Of a stretch of 64,000 nt of DNA, positions 34,696 through 46,550 are shown piece after piece. Every line of letters starts with the position of its first letter. The first letter of the stretch is position 1. Source of the stretch: Distichodus sexfasciatus (lineage: Eukaryota; Chordata; Actinopteri; Characiformes; Distichodontidae); the NCBI GenBank assembly GCA_032718565.1, contig JAVGVS010000302.1, positions 248,001 through 312,000 of the forward strand, written 5' to 3'. A program made the position numbers and the translations under genes. Below the pieces are notes generated by a model that made no database searches, was not told where the DNA came from, and was given only the letters and a program-made list of their open reading frames with translations.

Positions 34696-35620
34696 AAAGA
34701 CACAGATATCGAACTGAAAATTGTAGTGGAAGAAGTATTCCCTGAGATTGGTGAGATAAAATAAAAGACAAAATTAATAAGAATCAGCTATTTGCTATCA
34801 AGCATACAGAGCAATCACTGAGGGGTAGCATTGAATAGATGTTTATATAATACATAATTTTGAACAGATCATTGTGACACCTGCAGGGTCACAGAGACAG
34901 TAAATTGTAACATATAATTGTAAATTGTACCAGTGAACAGAGCATCTTACCTGTAATTGTAACACATGGCCAAACAGAGCCAAACTGTTTCCTGTTTTTA
35001 TACCTGGGTTTGACCTATGACCTAAAATCTACTTCCTGTGTGTAAATTATTTAAGGTGGCTACTTTATGTTGGTGGGGGAGTTTTTTTTTTTTTTTTTTG
35101 TAAGGAGTGTTGGTGTGGAGAAAGAGTGACAAATAAATATTAGATTATACTGGATTTGAGCTGGGATTACCCTTTTTGGATCGGTTGCTCTTGCAAATCT
35201 TTGTATATACCGTCTTCTCGTGTTTTATTTGTTTTGTCCAGGCTTTTGTTTGCACCGTTTTTGTGCCATCACCAGTGCACTGTAAAAAAAAAAAAAAAAA
35301 ACCTTTCACTTAATTCACTGTGCGAAAGAGGCAGGCTTTGTGTCATCTGTGGAAATCCCACAAAAAGTGGTAACATGTTGCCTCTTGGATGTAACAATCA
35401 TTGTTTTCTGAATTGTTGAGGCCAAATTATTTGGCTTCATTTTGGATAGCTCAACATTACAACTGAAGCAGTAGTAACAGCAGTAAACCTAACTAGCATT
35501 AAGGTTTAAATAAAAAGCATCAGCCAGTGAATCTTTCAAAATCAAATATAACCCAAGAATGTTTGATTAGAATGTCAGATTGTCAGAATGTTCAAGTCTA
35601 AAAAACAATAGTGTATTAAA
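34696..35620. other. Intergenic AT-rich DNA
   Basis: Homopolymer runs lie at 35082-35099 (T) and 35285-35300 (A). A CACTG(C/T)AAAAAA-type simple stretch follows. Nothing else can be supported. Confidence 0.5.
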
Positions 35621-35621
35621 A

Positions 35622-35910
35622 TATATCCGAACCGCTTAATCCCAACTGGGGTCGCAGGGAGACTGGCGCCTATCCTGGGAACCATCTGTGGGTAGGTGCC
35701 AACATACCGCAGGGCACATACACTCACACATTCGGATCTGACAGGGCCAATTTAGATTTGCCAATTAACCTATATTACATGCTTTTAGACTGTGGGAGGA
35801 AACCGGAGCACCTGCAGGAAACACACACGAACACGAGGAGAGCATGCAAACTCCACACGGAAAGACCCTATGCCCGACCCGGGAATCGAACCCAAGACCT
35901 TCTCGCTGTA
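35622..35910 (-). mobile_element. Common teleost tRNA-derived SINE, family B (older copy)
   Basis: Shares with 62042-62382 the body text 'ccgcttaatcccaact', 'caatttagatttgccaatta', 'actgtgggaggaaacc', 'gcatgcaaactcc' and the tRNA-like end 'ggaatcgaacc...gaccttctcgctg'. The tRNA-like head is at the right, so the element is on the minus strand; the extreme head is missing. Confidence 0.85.
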
Positions 35911-38100
35911 AAATATGCAAGCATTTATTTGAACGGTGAAATAAAAACAGGGTTGAGGTCCACAAAATAACAAACTAACAACTTCTTCTTTCCCAAAACA
36001 CACACAACAAAGCACACCAACGTGGGGTAGAGCAACAGTGGACCAACCAAAAGGGAGCAGAAAGGAAAGACAGACCTAAATAGAAAACAAACTAAAGTGA
36101 AACACATGTAAACACTAAGCAAAATGATTAAACCAAACAAGATACTAAAAGCTAAACCAATAGATTAACAGTAAGCTGGGGGCGGGGACTAAAGCAGGAA
36201 CCAATAAAACCAAGAGATCAAGAAACGAGGCTGGGAGTAATGACAGACATACCACATCAGACACACAAAACAGGACGGGGTGCCCTCTGGTGGGCGGAGA
36301 GGGTAAAGTCCAGAGAGAGCCATGACTAACAACACTATGTACTTTACAGACCTGGTACGTAATTACTTACAACTCCACAAATTCAGAGATAATCCCCATA
36401 TGGCCAACCCTTTAAAACTGCAAAATTATTTACAAACGGTGCAGTTGCAGTTTAACGTTATGGCTCATCATTGATTTAAAAAATAATACCAAAATTATAC
36501 AAATGTTAATAATATTTGTATTAATATTAATATTATTTAAAGATAATACGATATCATTGTGCTATGCTCATCATTTCGTCTCTCTGTATACAATATATAG
36601 CAGAGACGACAATAAAGTTTACGTTGACTTTGACAATAATACAATAAACATACTATACAGTCATATATTTAACATATTATAATGTAAAAATATCAATATA
36701 CACACGCCAGTGTCCAAATATGTATAGTAGTGATTATATTTATTTCAGAGAATTCTCCCAACATGTTTGCCTTCTCAGATTCATATAGACTCTTGTGTTT
36801 TGGTAGTGTGAGTGTTGGTGCGGTGAGTTATTATTAGTGAGCTGTGACCGTGTGAACGGCTCAGTGATAGCTCCCAGAACTGATCTCTCGTTAACACCCA
36901 TGACTCGCTATCTCTCAAGACCAAGGCAGTGGGTCAAATGCCTCAAGCTCCAAAAATGATGTGTGTATCACGAGTTACCATGCACACAGATGTGGTTGTG
37001 TCAACTGTGTTAGATTCTAGGATGTTTCTAAGATGTGAGTCTAAGATGTACTTGCTTTACTGCAGAGGTGTTGCTTTCGTTTTCAGAGGCGTTCCTTTCC
37101 ATGGATGCTTGTTTACAAATACTACGTGAGTTTTTGCCCAGTCATTGTATAAAACTAGGTTTAAAAGACCTATATATAGTACTAACTACTTGTACCTTAT
37201 CTTAACTGCTTTGTTGCTAAACCGACTAATAATAATATTTTTAATCTCTACTTGCCTATAATTATAATAAAAGTTGTCATGATGGCAGCGCAGCAGCTTC
37301 AAACTTTTTAAGGAAGAAACTACAAACTTTACAAACAGAAACAGAAACAAGACCACACTGAACATTTTTTTGTGCTTTTGTTAGTGCTCTTCAGTGTGAT
37401 GAAGTGTACTTCTGTGAAGCCAGAACAGAGTTGTCTATGTCGAGTAAAGGTTAAGGCCACAAAGGTCTTTCTCAAACCTTGCAAACCTACTTTTTCATCA
37501 AATGACACACAGGAAACACTCCCAAAACCGTACCGTCACCGTTCCACAAATCAGTCCATTCAAAAAAAAAAATCCATGCTCCAAAATGGACTTTGAGTAG
37601 CTTTGTGGACTGAATTGCATTCATTTTCTCTCTTCCCACGAGGCCATAAACTGATGGAAGTGATTTACCCCATCTCAGTGTAAACTGATTTAAGATCAAC
37701 TACTGAACAAGCAGCCACTGTCTACAATGAAGGTCCTATGGCACTAGCAGGCATTTAAATATGGTGAAAGCAAGGCGACTGAATCACATCCTGTTCTGAG
37801 ATGACTCATTACCAGCACTGGGATCAGAAACATTTATTAGGCTTTCCAAACAGGCACAACTCTGTCTTAAAAAAAACGTTGATTGTTTATCTTTTAGATT
37901 TTGTTATATGATATATTGATGGACAACTAGGTACAAAGCATTCAGTCAGTGACAAGATACAACAAAGAAATGACAACGTTTGTAAGAAAGTAAAATGCAA
38001 AAATATATTAATCATGAGTAAAGGTTCAGCAAGGATGGGGTGCAGATGAAAGGTCTTAACATAGATTTTAATGAAAAATAAACAGAAATAAAACCAAACA
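35911..38100. other. Intergenic DNA with repeat fragments
   Basis: AT-rich. A retroelement-type 3' tail ('gacgacaataaagtttacgt') lies at about 36560-36640. No gene or RNA is supported. Confidence 0.5.
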
Positions 38101-38189
38101 AACATGGGTGTAACATATTACAGTAGGCCTACATAATTCACATGAGAAGTGGAGTTTTTATATTGAAAAGTTGGTAAGTTGCGAATATG

Positions 38190-38640
38190 AAAACGTTTCA
38201 TTCCTTGAATTATCATGAGATAATAATTGAGATCACAAATTAGATTTTTTAAATCATTAAAAACGAAAGTTGTTTTCTCAAGATCACAAATTGTTATTCT
38301 CATGATCTAAACAAAACACAAGAGTTATTTTCTCAAGATATTTTTGATCTTTCAATAGACTTGATATATTGTACATCATTATCATAATTGATTGGCATAT
38401 CAAAATGTATTTTGACCACAAGTCTGTCGCAAAGCAAAAAAACAGTATGTCTATTGAATTATCACCCAGATATTTGCAACTTTACTGGTGGGAAAATTAT
38501 TGACCCTGAATGACTAGTAAGCTCCCAACCAGATGGCCCAGGATCTCTCCATGGCTACCAGATGATGTTTGGAGGATAAGATATTGTTTTGAGATAACAG
38601 ATTTTGTTATCTTGAGAAATCAAAGTTATGGAAAAAGGGG
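38190..38640. repeat. Diverged repeat with 'ctcaagat/gagataa' inverted words
   Basis: Repeated words such as 'tgagataataattgagatca', 'tttctcaagatcacaaattg' and 'ttttgttatcttgagaaatc' occur in both orientations around a unique core near 38510-38560. This resembles an old palindromic fish DNA repeat; the family is uncertain. Confidence 0.45.
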
Positions 38641-38744
38641 GAATGTTATGGAAATGTTATGGAATGTTTTGGCTTTGAAGGAAGGGACATTAGGATATTT
38701 GGAAAGGATATTTGTTTAACTAGCAGTTTTTCATTTGTGTCCCC

Positions 38745-41390
38745 ACTTTGTGTAGTTATTAATGTGCCATGACGGGAGAACACCAGTTAAAAAAAACCCT
38801 GATAACAGCAATAAGCAGGGTCCAAGCAAAAGTCACAAAAGGCAGCACAATAGCAGCTGATGTGGACAAAGGAGTCAGTGAGTCAGAAGTCAAAATTAGC
38901 ACAATCCCCCCCACCAAAAAAGCTCTATTATGACACTGCATAAGTGTATGTAGCATTTTAGCGCCCCCTACTGTACAGACACTAACATTGCATATTTCCC
39001 TCTTCCATATCTTAGTTTAGATTGTTTATTTCAAATTAAGTAAAATCAGACCTAAAGCTCCTGAGATATAAGCATTTAGCATTTATAGCGCTCCCTACTG
39101 TTGAACTGCTGCCATTGATGCTAATTCCAAATAGCCCCCCCTTCGTGCTTGGACCCCTAAATATTGTCTTTTCTCATTAGGTTTGCGCCAACACCTCATT
39201 CTACGTGGTCAAAAAATTTGCCTTCTGTTATTAACCTGTCCCGAAATGTCCATCATGGAAAGATACAAAGGTCAAAGATAATTTTCCTATCTTTATGACT
39301 CTAGCAAACCTTTGAATTTCAAAACCCCACTTGATTTGGGATTTGCAGTATTAGCACACTTTTCTGGTTTCACATTGCTAGCTAGTGCAACAGAAAATGC
39401 AGTCCCCCATACTGCTTTGCACCAACTTACATATAGAGTAAAAACATGTGTGAGATACACACATGGGCCCTTTCAGCTCCTCATAGTGTTGTACATTCTG
39501 GGTTCCCGCCGGCTTTTTTTATTGCGCTACGAGGGAATACTTCAGTCCCTTCCTTCGCCCTGGTGGCTGTTTAATTATTATTTTTCCGCCAGTTCTCCTC
39601 CTGGTGCCATTAAAACCTCATGACGCTAGTTAACAGGTCTGAGTGTGAGACGGTCTCGAGTTGACGCTGACCCTTTAGAACGGTCACAGCAAGAGGTCCT
39701 TATAAAATCATATTTCAGGTCCGAAACAGAGTCTATGCACCAAAACCGCACATAAGAGTGCTAAATGGAGTCTAAATAGTGTGCCGTCAATGTTGACATT
39801 CTGTTTTAACACGTATTTTAGTATGTTAGCATGCGGTTTGGGATGTAGCCAGAATTTCAGGAGCTAGGTTCGGAATCGTAGTTTTCCTCACCAGACGCTA
39901 ATGATTGCTACATGAAGTTTTCTTTGGCTGCCAGACCTTTCGGGAGTTACGTGTGAGTTTGATTGAGATGTCGGGCTGTTTGTTTGTGTTCAGAAGTTCA
40001 GCGTTCTGTGTATACTCATATGCTTCCCTTTACTGGCAAACTGACAGCTAGAGTATCAAACAATGTGGACGTAATGGGAGAGCAAACTGTCAATCTGATT
40101 TATGAGTAAAGTAATTCTTGTGTATGCTTGTAGTAGAATCACTAATAATAAACGAGCTGGAGTTGTATCACTGCAGCATTTTTATGTATTTATTTTGTCA
40201 AAAAGCACATTTAATTAAAGTTTGATATAACCATGTTAAGTCTGTAATAACTTTCCTGAAGATTGGTGTTTAATCAACTGTCAGCATCACTTGTGAATCT
40301 AAAGCTTCATCAGATTTCTACTCATTGTTCCTGAGTTAAGAAATATTAACGTTTCTCATGTTGTTCCTCACTGTGAATTCGAAAATTACAAAAACTGTGG
40401 GATTAGCGTCTTGTAGTAGCTCATAATATGATCCAAACTTGTCTTTTTCTGTTCCCAGTTGAAAGGACTAGAAGTCCAGGGTCAATCAAAGAAGTCAAAG
40501 GTCAGCGCTATTACGTGATAATTTCCTTGAGCAAGAATGGCCATGACCAAACAGATTTATTTGCTTGAATGGACAGCGATGTCCAAATCTAAAGTCGGAA
40601 ACACAACAAAGTGCTCTGTAATGGTTCTAGTTCAAAGGTGAGTGAACTACCACATGCTTCCAGCTCCACCATGTGTGAAGTGAAGTGTGGGAATTCTGGT
40701 TTCAGGTTTTCCATTACGCTCCATTTGTCTGGCTGCAGTAAGACAACATTTTTAGAAAACAGAAAAATTCTCCAACCTTCCAGCGACATTTGCATAAAAA
40801 TGTAAAATCTGTCCAATTCTTCAGCTTTAACTTCATGCTGATGGTGAGCAGATCTTCTGCTCACTTGTCTAGTCGCAGTAACATACATTTTACGCAAGGA
40901 TACAAACATTTAGTTTTATTTCATTAAAACTTGATGCAACATGAAAATGTGCATGAAATATTTTTTCTTGTGGCTTTTGCTCTATAAAGAGGTGGACGGC
41001 AGCATTTTTAAGACTTGGGGCTTGCTTTATGATAGTTTATTACACCAGTTCCTGACACATGGGATCAGTCCAAAGCTACATCAGTAGTTTGGTCAGCATC
41101 AGCGCCATATGTCCTCTAGGTTGCAGAGGTCAGTGTGAACAGACGGAAGGGTCTCAGACCTCCAGCACACTGAGCAGGCGGAATTCAACCCCCGATCAGT
41201 ATCGTCCATTGATCGACGTCTTGGGTTACACACGCACATGCGCCAATACGCATTCACCAGCACGCCGACGTGAAATCTGTCCGGCCTGGAAGTCGCCTCA
41301 TTCGATCCCCTGTGTCAGGAACCGGTGCAATAAAACATCACAAAACTCCATCAACGTCTCTATCAAGGGGACTCTAGTTACCCAACATTA
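38745..41390. other. Intergenic DNA, possible old transposon remnants
   Basis: At 38800-39170 the text 'cagggtccaagc...' and 'gtgcttggacccctaa' is present in inverted orientation, suggesting a decayed DNA element with partial termini. The 40440-40560 and 41060-41400 stretches are richer in mixed unique sequence (an AAAGTCAAAGGTCA nuclear-receptor-like direct repeat lies near 40491-40504). No gene is seen. Confidence 0.4.
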
Positions 41391-41400
41391 AGGTCTCACT

Positions 41401-41426
41401 GTGTGGGCGTGTGTATATGTGTGTGT

Positions 41427-41480
<54 letters not shown>

Positions 41481-41485
41481 GTGCA
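41401..41485. repeat. (GT)n microsatellite
   Basis: Near-continuous GT dinucleotides with TATA and C interruptions on the + strand. Confidence 0.95.
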
Positions 41486-41730
41486 TGTAAGCGAGACCCG
41501 AAGGGGAAAAAACATATTAATTGCATAAAATGTTATTTCAACTGATTTTTTTCTTACCAGCAATATGGCAGGGTTCAGTAATACCGGAAAGGATGTAGAG
41601 GATGAACGGCTAATTCTTTGTCAAAATACATAAATGACTCCGTCAACAAAACACATTCGATCCAAACGTTGAAGAAACTCTACGGTTCTGTATATTTTTT
41701 TGCCAATAAAGAATGTCTTCAAATGGCATC

Positions 41731-42139
41731 CTCCTCCTTCAATATTTTTAAAAAGCAGCTAAAAACACACTTTTATACCTTGACTTTTAGTTAGTACTCA
41801 CTGTTTTATATTTATGTATTACTTTTATCTCCTTTGCGTTGTCTGATCGATTATGTTCTTGTTTTAAGTGTTGCTGTTCTTGGGTCGCTGCATGTCAGGT
41901 CGGCCCGTCATTGGGTGTTCCGGTGGTGGTTGGAGGATGCCTTGTGTTTTTGGTTTTATATATATGCCTTGTGTTTTTAAAAAAAATATATATATTTTTT
42001 CAATATTTTGTAATATTTGTCCTTATTGCTTGTTTTTACTGCTATCTTTTATTGTTTATGTCTGCTCTCTGTAAAGCACTTTGAGCTGCATATAAATGTA
42101 TGAAAGGTGCTATATTAATAAAATTTCTTATTATTATTA
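41731..42139 (+). mobile_element. LINE 3' fragment
   Basis: A reverse-transcriptase C-terminal tail is readable at 41731-41790 (SSFNIFKKQLKTHFYTL then stop). A 3' UTR follows, with 'gtaaagcactttgagctgca', 'gaaaggtgctatattaataa' and a TTATTATTATTA end at 42139. This is the typical 5'-truncated end of a fish non-LTR retrotransposon. Confidence 0.8.
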
Positions 42140-42407
42140 AAGGATTTTTTCTAATGAAACAATACAAGGAATTAAGGGGTTTTAAAGAATATCTGTTTTT
42201 TATGGGTAGTGTCGTTTGTCTTGTAAAGAAACATATCTTTCTTCTATTTTTAAAAAACAAATAAGACGGAGGAGGTGAAGCAGAAGAGTAGATGCAGGAA
42301 ATGAACAGCAGATTGTTTCAAACAATGACATTTGACATTTACTTTACACATTCTTAATATTATCCAGTCACAATACTACATACTAAAGAGTGCAATACTA
42401 AGAAGTG
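42140..42407. other. Intergenic AT-rich DNA
   Basis: No recognisable feature. Confidence 0.5.
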
Positions 42408-42560
42408 ACCCTGAGGTAGTCATGATCAAGGTACCGTGTCCAAGCACTGCCAAAAACAGCTACCCTCTGCTCCTTCACGGATGACTCAAATGCAGGGGTC
42501 ACATTTGGTTATGGTGCAATGTGCTGGGCTGTGCTCTGTTCCCAATGACAAATAATCCCT
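42408..42560 (+). mobile_element. tRNA-derived SINE, family A, 5'-truncated
   Basis: Body starts at 'ctgaggtagtcatgatcaag' and runs through 'tccttcacggatgactcaaa' to 'caatgacaaataat'. The tRNA-like head is missing. Confidence 0.85.
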
Positions 42561-42689
42561 TTTATCATAAATAATCATTTTTATCTCGCATAAAAACATT
42601 AGATGCAAATGAAAGAAATGTACTGGCTTAAATTGAGAAAAAATATTAACGTACAATGATGAGATCAGTCAGATTGTTCATAACATTTG

Positions 42690-42960
42690 ATAATGGTGCC
42701 GAAAGTAAAACAAAACCCCACATAGCACAAAACTTGAAGCCAAACGAAACCCAGAAGAAGCACAAACCCTAAAGTAGACCTGGAAGTAAACCTAGAACTA
42801 AAACAAAACCCGGAAGTAAAAGGAAACACAGAAGTTGACCCTGGAAGTGGCACAACCTCGGAAGACGACGCAGAAGTAAACCCGGAAGTAAAACAAAACC
42901 CGGAACTAAAATGAAACCTGGAGGTAGCACCAAAACCCGGAAGTAAAATAAAAAATAATG
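42690..42960. repeat. Minisatellite of ~15-bp units carrying CCGGAAGT
   Basis: About twelve to fifteen imperfect units of the form AAACCCGGAAGTAAA follow one another with occasional spacers. Exact CCCGGAAGTA occurs at least three times, with variants CCTGGAAGT, CCCGGAACTA and CACAGAAGT. The unit core equals the ETS-family binding consensus. Confidence 0.85.
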
Positions 42961-43734
42961 AGTGTAGGTCATGACATTTACAGATTTTCGAAAAATATCC
43001 GGCCGGGCAGGAAAGCAATGAAATTTGAGCTCCATGTTAGTCTGTGGAGAAAAACCTGATCTTGAACGAGTGCTTGTATCAAAATCGCGTATACTACAGT
43101 GGGACATGGAACGAAGTTTCTAGCACAAACAACTGTAGGATGAGTAGTGGTCAGAAAAAGTGAGTGGAATTAAAATCAGATAACAATTAGTTGATATGAT
43201 TACACATTTCAGTGCACATTTGTATAATAAGAGACTATTGTAGTGTTGTACATTTGTTAATTTATTAAAATGCAACGCTGCACTGTTACACATTTCAGCG
43301 TGCAATTATACAGTACTGCACCTTAAATGCACAACCTTCAAGATTTTTATCTTAATCAGAAGACTTCTACCTCAGCCTTTCTCAGTTAGGAACCAAAATG
43401 TCTTTGTGTAAGTGCAGAGTCTTTTAGAAAAATCTACCATAGTTTAAAAAATAATAATAATCCAACCCTGCATTTTCATTGGTTGTTCACGCAAAGGGAA
43501 TGTAAATGGCTCTGTAGTTATTGTAATCTGCCGTTCCCCGATCCCTGACACCATCTCTGCATGTGGACAGTGTTAGGAAAAGCAATAAATACCCACTCAG
43601 GAAGATAAAGAGAGTCTGTGCACTCTGTGATTGTCCTCAGATGTGCCATATGTGTGAGTTTACATACAGTTGCTGACAGAAAAAAGAAAGGAAAAGAGAG
43701 AGGGGTATGAGGGAAGAGTGAGGGATGGATGAAA
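42961..43734. other. Intergenic DNA
   Basis: Unique AT-rich sequence containing 'atttcagtgcacatttgtat' and 'atttcagcgtgcaattatac' as a diverged local repeat (43206-43315). No gene is seen. Confidence 0.45.
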
Positions 43735-44100
43735 GAGGATCTCCCCACACATTCCCCTTTCCGCTCGGGCCCGGTAGAAGAGGCGAGACGTGTATTTTTT
43801 GGGGCTGAATGTGGTGCGTTCGGGGGATAATACAAGTCATTAATCATCGCGTCTCGGCTCCGTTTGAAGCGAGCCGCCGCGCTACGACACGCCAGGCCCC
43901 GGAAACCACGCGAGAGGCTTCGAACGGGAGCCGCTACCCCACCCCTCTCGACTGCCGTCCGACCCCGTGGCCCACTCCTGCCGTTTCACACGCTTGGACC
44001 TTGGCCAAATGTTCGGGATATTTTTAATTTCACTTCCACATACAGCTCAGCGCTCAGGAATCCGAACCCACCGCCGCCGACCGGCTCTGCCTGCTTACTA
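43735..44100. promoter_or_regulatory. Candidate regulatory island 4 (CpG-rich, homeodomain motifs)
   Basis: A CpG-rich block includes GGGGATAATAC and CATTAATCATCGC (43831-43849 area), followed by many CGs (43860-44000). Motifs resemble homeodomain (TAAT-type) sites. No open frame matches a known protein. Conservation was not testable here. Confidence 0.4.
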
Positions 44101-44461
44101 TTAGGCTTTTCTTTTATTTGAAATGCTGATCTTTATTTGCTCATTAGAAACACATGTTGCGGTGGGCCGGCTGTATACACTCCAGCCTAAACATGCCTAT
44201 ACACACATACACACACACTGTTCTTGGGTCTTTGGGAGACCCAAAGGTCATACATGGTTCACACACGCGTATGTGCAGCGACATCACTTAAAAAAAACAC
44301 AAAAAAAATTATGAAACGTTAATGTAACTTTAGCTTTAACTTTTCTGCTCTTTTAGTTTTAGTTGCTCTATCGTTTGACATTTTATCCACTTTTATCTCA
44401 ACTTTTTCTAATTTCAGATGAATGATGGAACTTAGAGTGATAATACACACTTTCACACACT

Positions 44462-44523
44462 CTTCTCTTCCTTCTCTCTCCATCTTCCCTCCCTCCATCG
44501 CTCATCCCCTTCTTCTCTCCGTC

Positions 44524-44562
<39 letters not shown>

Positions 44563-45330
44563 TTATCTGTACTTTTTCTTGACCTCTTCCTTTCCCCTCT
44601 CTGTCTCTTTTCCTACTCTCTCTTTCCCTCTTTTCCTCCCTCCCTCTCGCTATCCTCTTTTCTCTGGTGTTCTCTTGCTCTCTTTCAGTCTCTCTTAGTC
44701 CCTCACTACTGCCTATATCCCATCCTTTTCCCCTCCCTCTCTCACACCCTCCCTCGCTCCGTCTCTCTTTCACTATCCTCTTTTCTCCCTCTGGTGTCTA
44801 TTCTCTTGCTCCTTTTCTCTCTCACACTTTCTCTTTCCCTCTCTCTATCCCCCATCTTTCTCTTTCTCCCTCACTACTGCCTCTATCCCTTTCTCTTTTT
44901 CCCTCCCTCCCCCCCTTGCTCCATCTCTCTTTCACTATCCTTTTTCCTCTCTCTCTCTTTTCCCTCCTTCTCTCTGGTGTCTATTCTCTCACTCTCTTTC
45001 TCTCTCACACTTTCTCTATCCCTCTCTCTATCCCCCATCTTTCTTTTTCTCCCGCTGTACTTCCTCTATCCCTTTCTCTTTACCTCCCTCTCTCACTCCC
45101 TCCCTCGCTCTGTCTCTATTTCGCTATCCACTTTTTTCCTCTCTTTTCCCTTCTCTCTTTTCTCTCGTTCTCTCTGGTGCCTGTTCTCTCAATCCTTTTT
45201 TCTCTCAATCTCTGACACTTTCTCTTTCCCTCTCTCTATCCCCCATTTTTCTCTTTCTCCCTCACTACTGCCTCTATCTCTTTCTCTTTCCCTCGTTCAC
45301 CTCCTCCTCCCCCCCACCTCTCTCACTCAT
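44462..45330. repeat. 870-bp pyrimidine tract with higher-order ~130-210-bp repeat
   Basis: The + strand is almost pure C/T. Beyond dinucleotides, phrases recur in order: 'ctctggtgtctattctct' at about 44661, 44790, 44974 and 45172, and 'cactactgcctctatccc' at about 44704, 44873, (45052 variant) and 45264. A long Ser/Leu-rich frame across it is a by-product of the composition. Confidence 0.85.
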
Positions 45331-45788
45331 GCTCCTCATACACCTGGAACACGTAACTGCAGGTTCACTGTAAAATCCCTCCAAAGTGTGTGTGTGTTCT
45401 AAAAGCACAGGAAATACCTGTCACTACTGGAGAAATCTCACTTTTACCATTGGTCTGTTTGAAGTTTGAGTCTCAGCTTGCTCTGAGCACATCCATGCAG
45501 TAGTGACGATGGGAAGGAAGATCTGATCCAGAGATTACCAGAAGAGAGGTTTAGATCCAGGTAAACTTTACTTCAACACCAACACCCAGTTCTTGCCTGG
45601 ATCTAAATCTGGCTGTTTACACTCTCAACCCTTCCAGAAGTGTCCATCACAGACCGGCGTGGACTTAAAGAGGTTTCATGATGAGCATATGTTTGACTAC
45701 TGCTAGTGGAAAGCTGATTAAATGTCACTGGTATTATTATTATTAGCATTATTTAGTAGAAATGGTCTACATAGTTTACATTACAGCA
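45331..45788. other. Intergenic DNA
   Basis: Unique mixed-composition sequence. An imperfect inverted pair exists ('tttagatccaggtaaacttt' with 'gcctggatctaaatctggct'), spanning 45550-45615, able to form a stem of about 12 bp. No gene is seen. Confidence 0.4.
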
Positions 45789-46027
45789 ACAGTTGGTGGC
45801 GTAACGGTAGGGTGTTCGCCCCGTGATCAGAAGGTCGCAGGTTCGAGTAAAGGGCCGGTAAAGTTACCACTGAGGTACTCATGAGCAAGGTACCGTCCAC
45901 AAGCACTGCTCCCTGGGAGCTTGTTAGCTGCCATGGGTTAAATGCAGAGGTCACATTTGGTTGTGGTGCACTGTGTGCTGTGCTGTGGTGTGTTCAATGA
46001 CAATTAATCACTCACTTTCACTTTCAG
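45789..46027 (+). mobile_element. tRNA-derived SINE, family A
   Basis: tRNA-like head 'agttggtggcgtaacggtag' with 'gttcgccccgtgatcag' and B-box-like 'ggtcgcaggttcgag', then the shared body to 'caatgacaattaatcactca'. Confidence 0.88.
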
Positions 46028-46365
46028 AACAGTATGTAAGAGTTGCTCCCCTACAGATGAGAAACGGCATCACCTGTAATAACTGTTGTAAAATCTGTCG
46101 CAGTAATAGACGTGCATTTGTTGACAAGCCAACAAGACCAGGAAACTTCCTGAAGCAGGACAACAATGTGCGATCAGTGTCTTTGGGCCAGATAAGGTAG
46201 CCTTACTGCATTTTATTAAAACATGAATATTGTTTTATTTTTCGAAATATCAGAAACAAAAGCTTCGACTAAAAACGACAAATGGACAGATTGTGTTTTT
46301 GTTTTCATCTCAGCCTGCCCTATATATAACTGATTGCCCACTGTGGAAATATTCATTTCAATTTG
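46028..46365. other. Intergenic DNA
   Basis: No recognisable feature. Confidence 0.4.
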
Positions 46366-46550
46366 ATTTATATAGTGCTCTTAACAACAGTTATTAACAC
46401 AAAGCGCTTTGCATATAACCGACCCAAACCCCCAACAAGCAAGCCTGAGACGACAGTGTCACGGAAAAACACCATCTAGTAGGAAGAGAGGAACCAAGAC
46501 TCGAAAGGGTACCGCATCCTCCTCTGGGTGACCGGGAGCATGAACATTTA
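46366..46550 (+). repeat. Common fish interspersed repeat fragment
   Basis: Text such as 'aatttgatttatatagtgct', 'cacaaagcgctttgcatata', 'gaggaaccaagactcgaaag' and 'ccgcatcctcctctgggtga' matches a frequent teleost repeat from memory; the class is uncertain. Confidence 0.6.

Noticed and set aside
44422..45402. 326-residue open frame, Ser/Leu/Phe-rich
   Set aside because: It is a translation of a CT-rich simple tract. No domain, no splice context, and all three frames are similarly open.
45789..45850. tRNA gene
   Set aside because: The A/B-box-like sequence is the head of a SINE present in six copies and does not fold into an intact tRNA.
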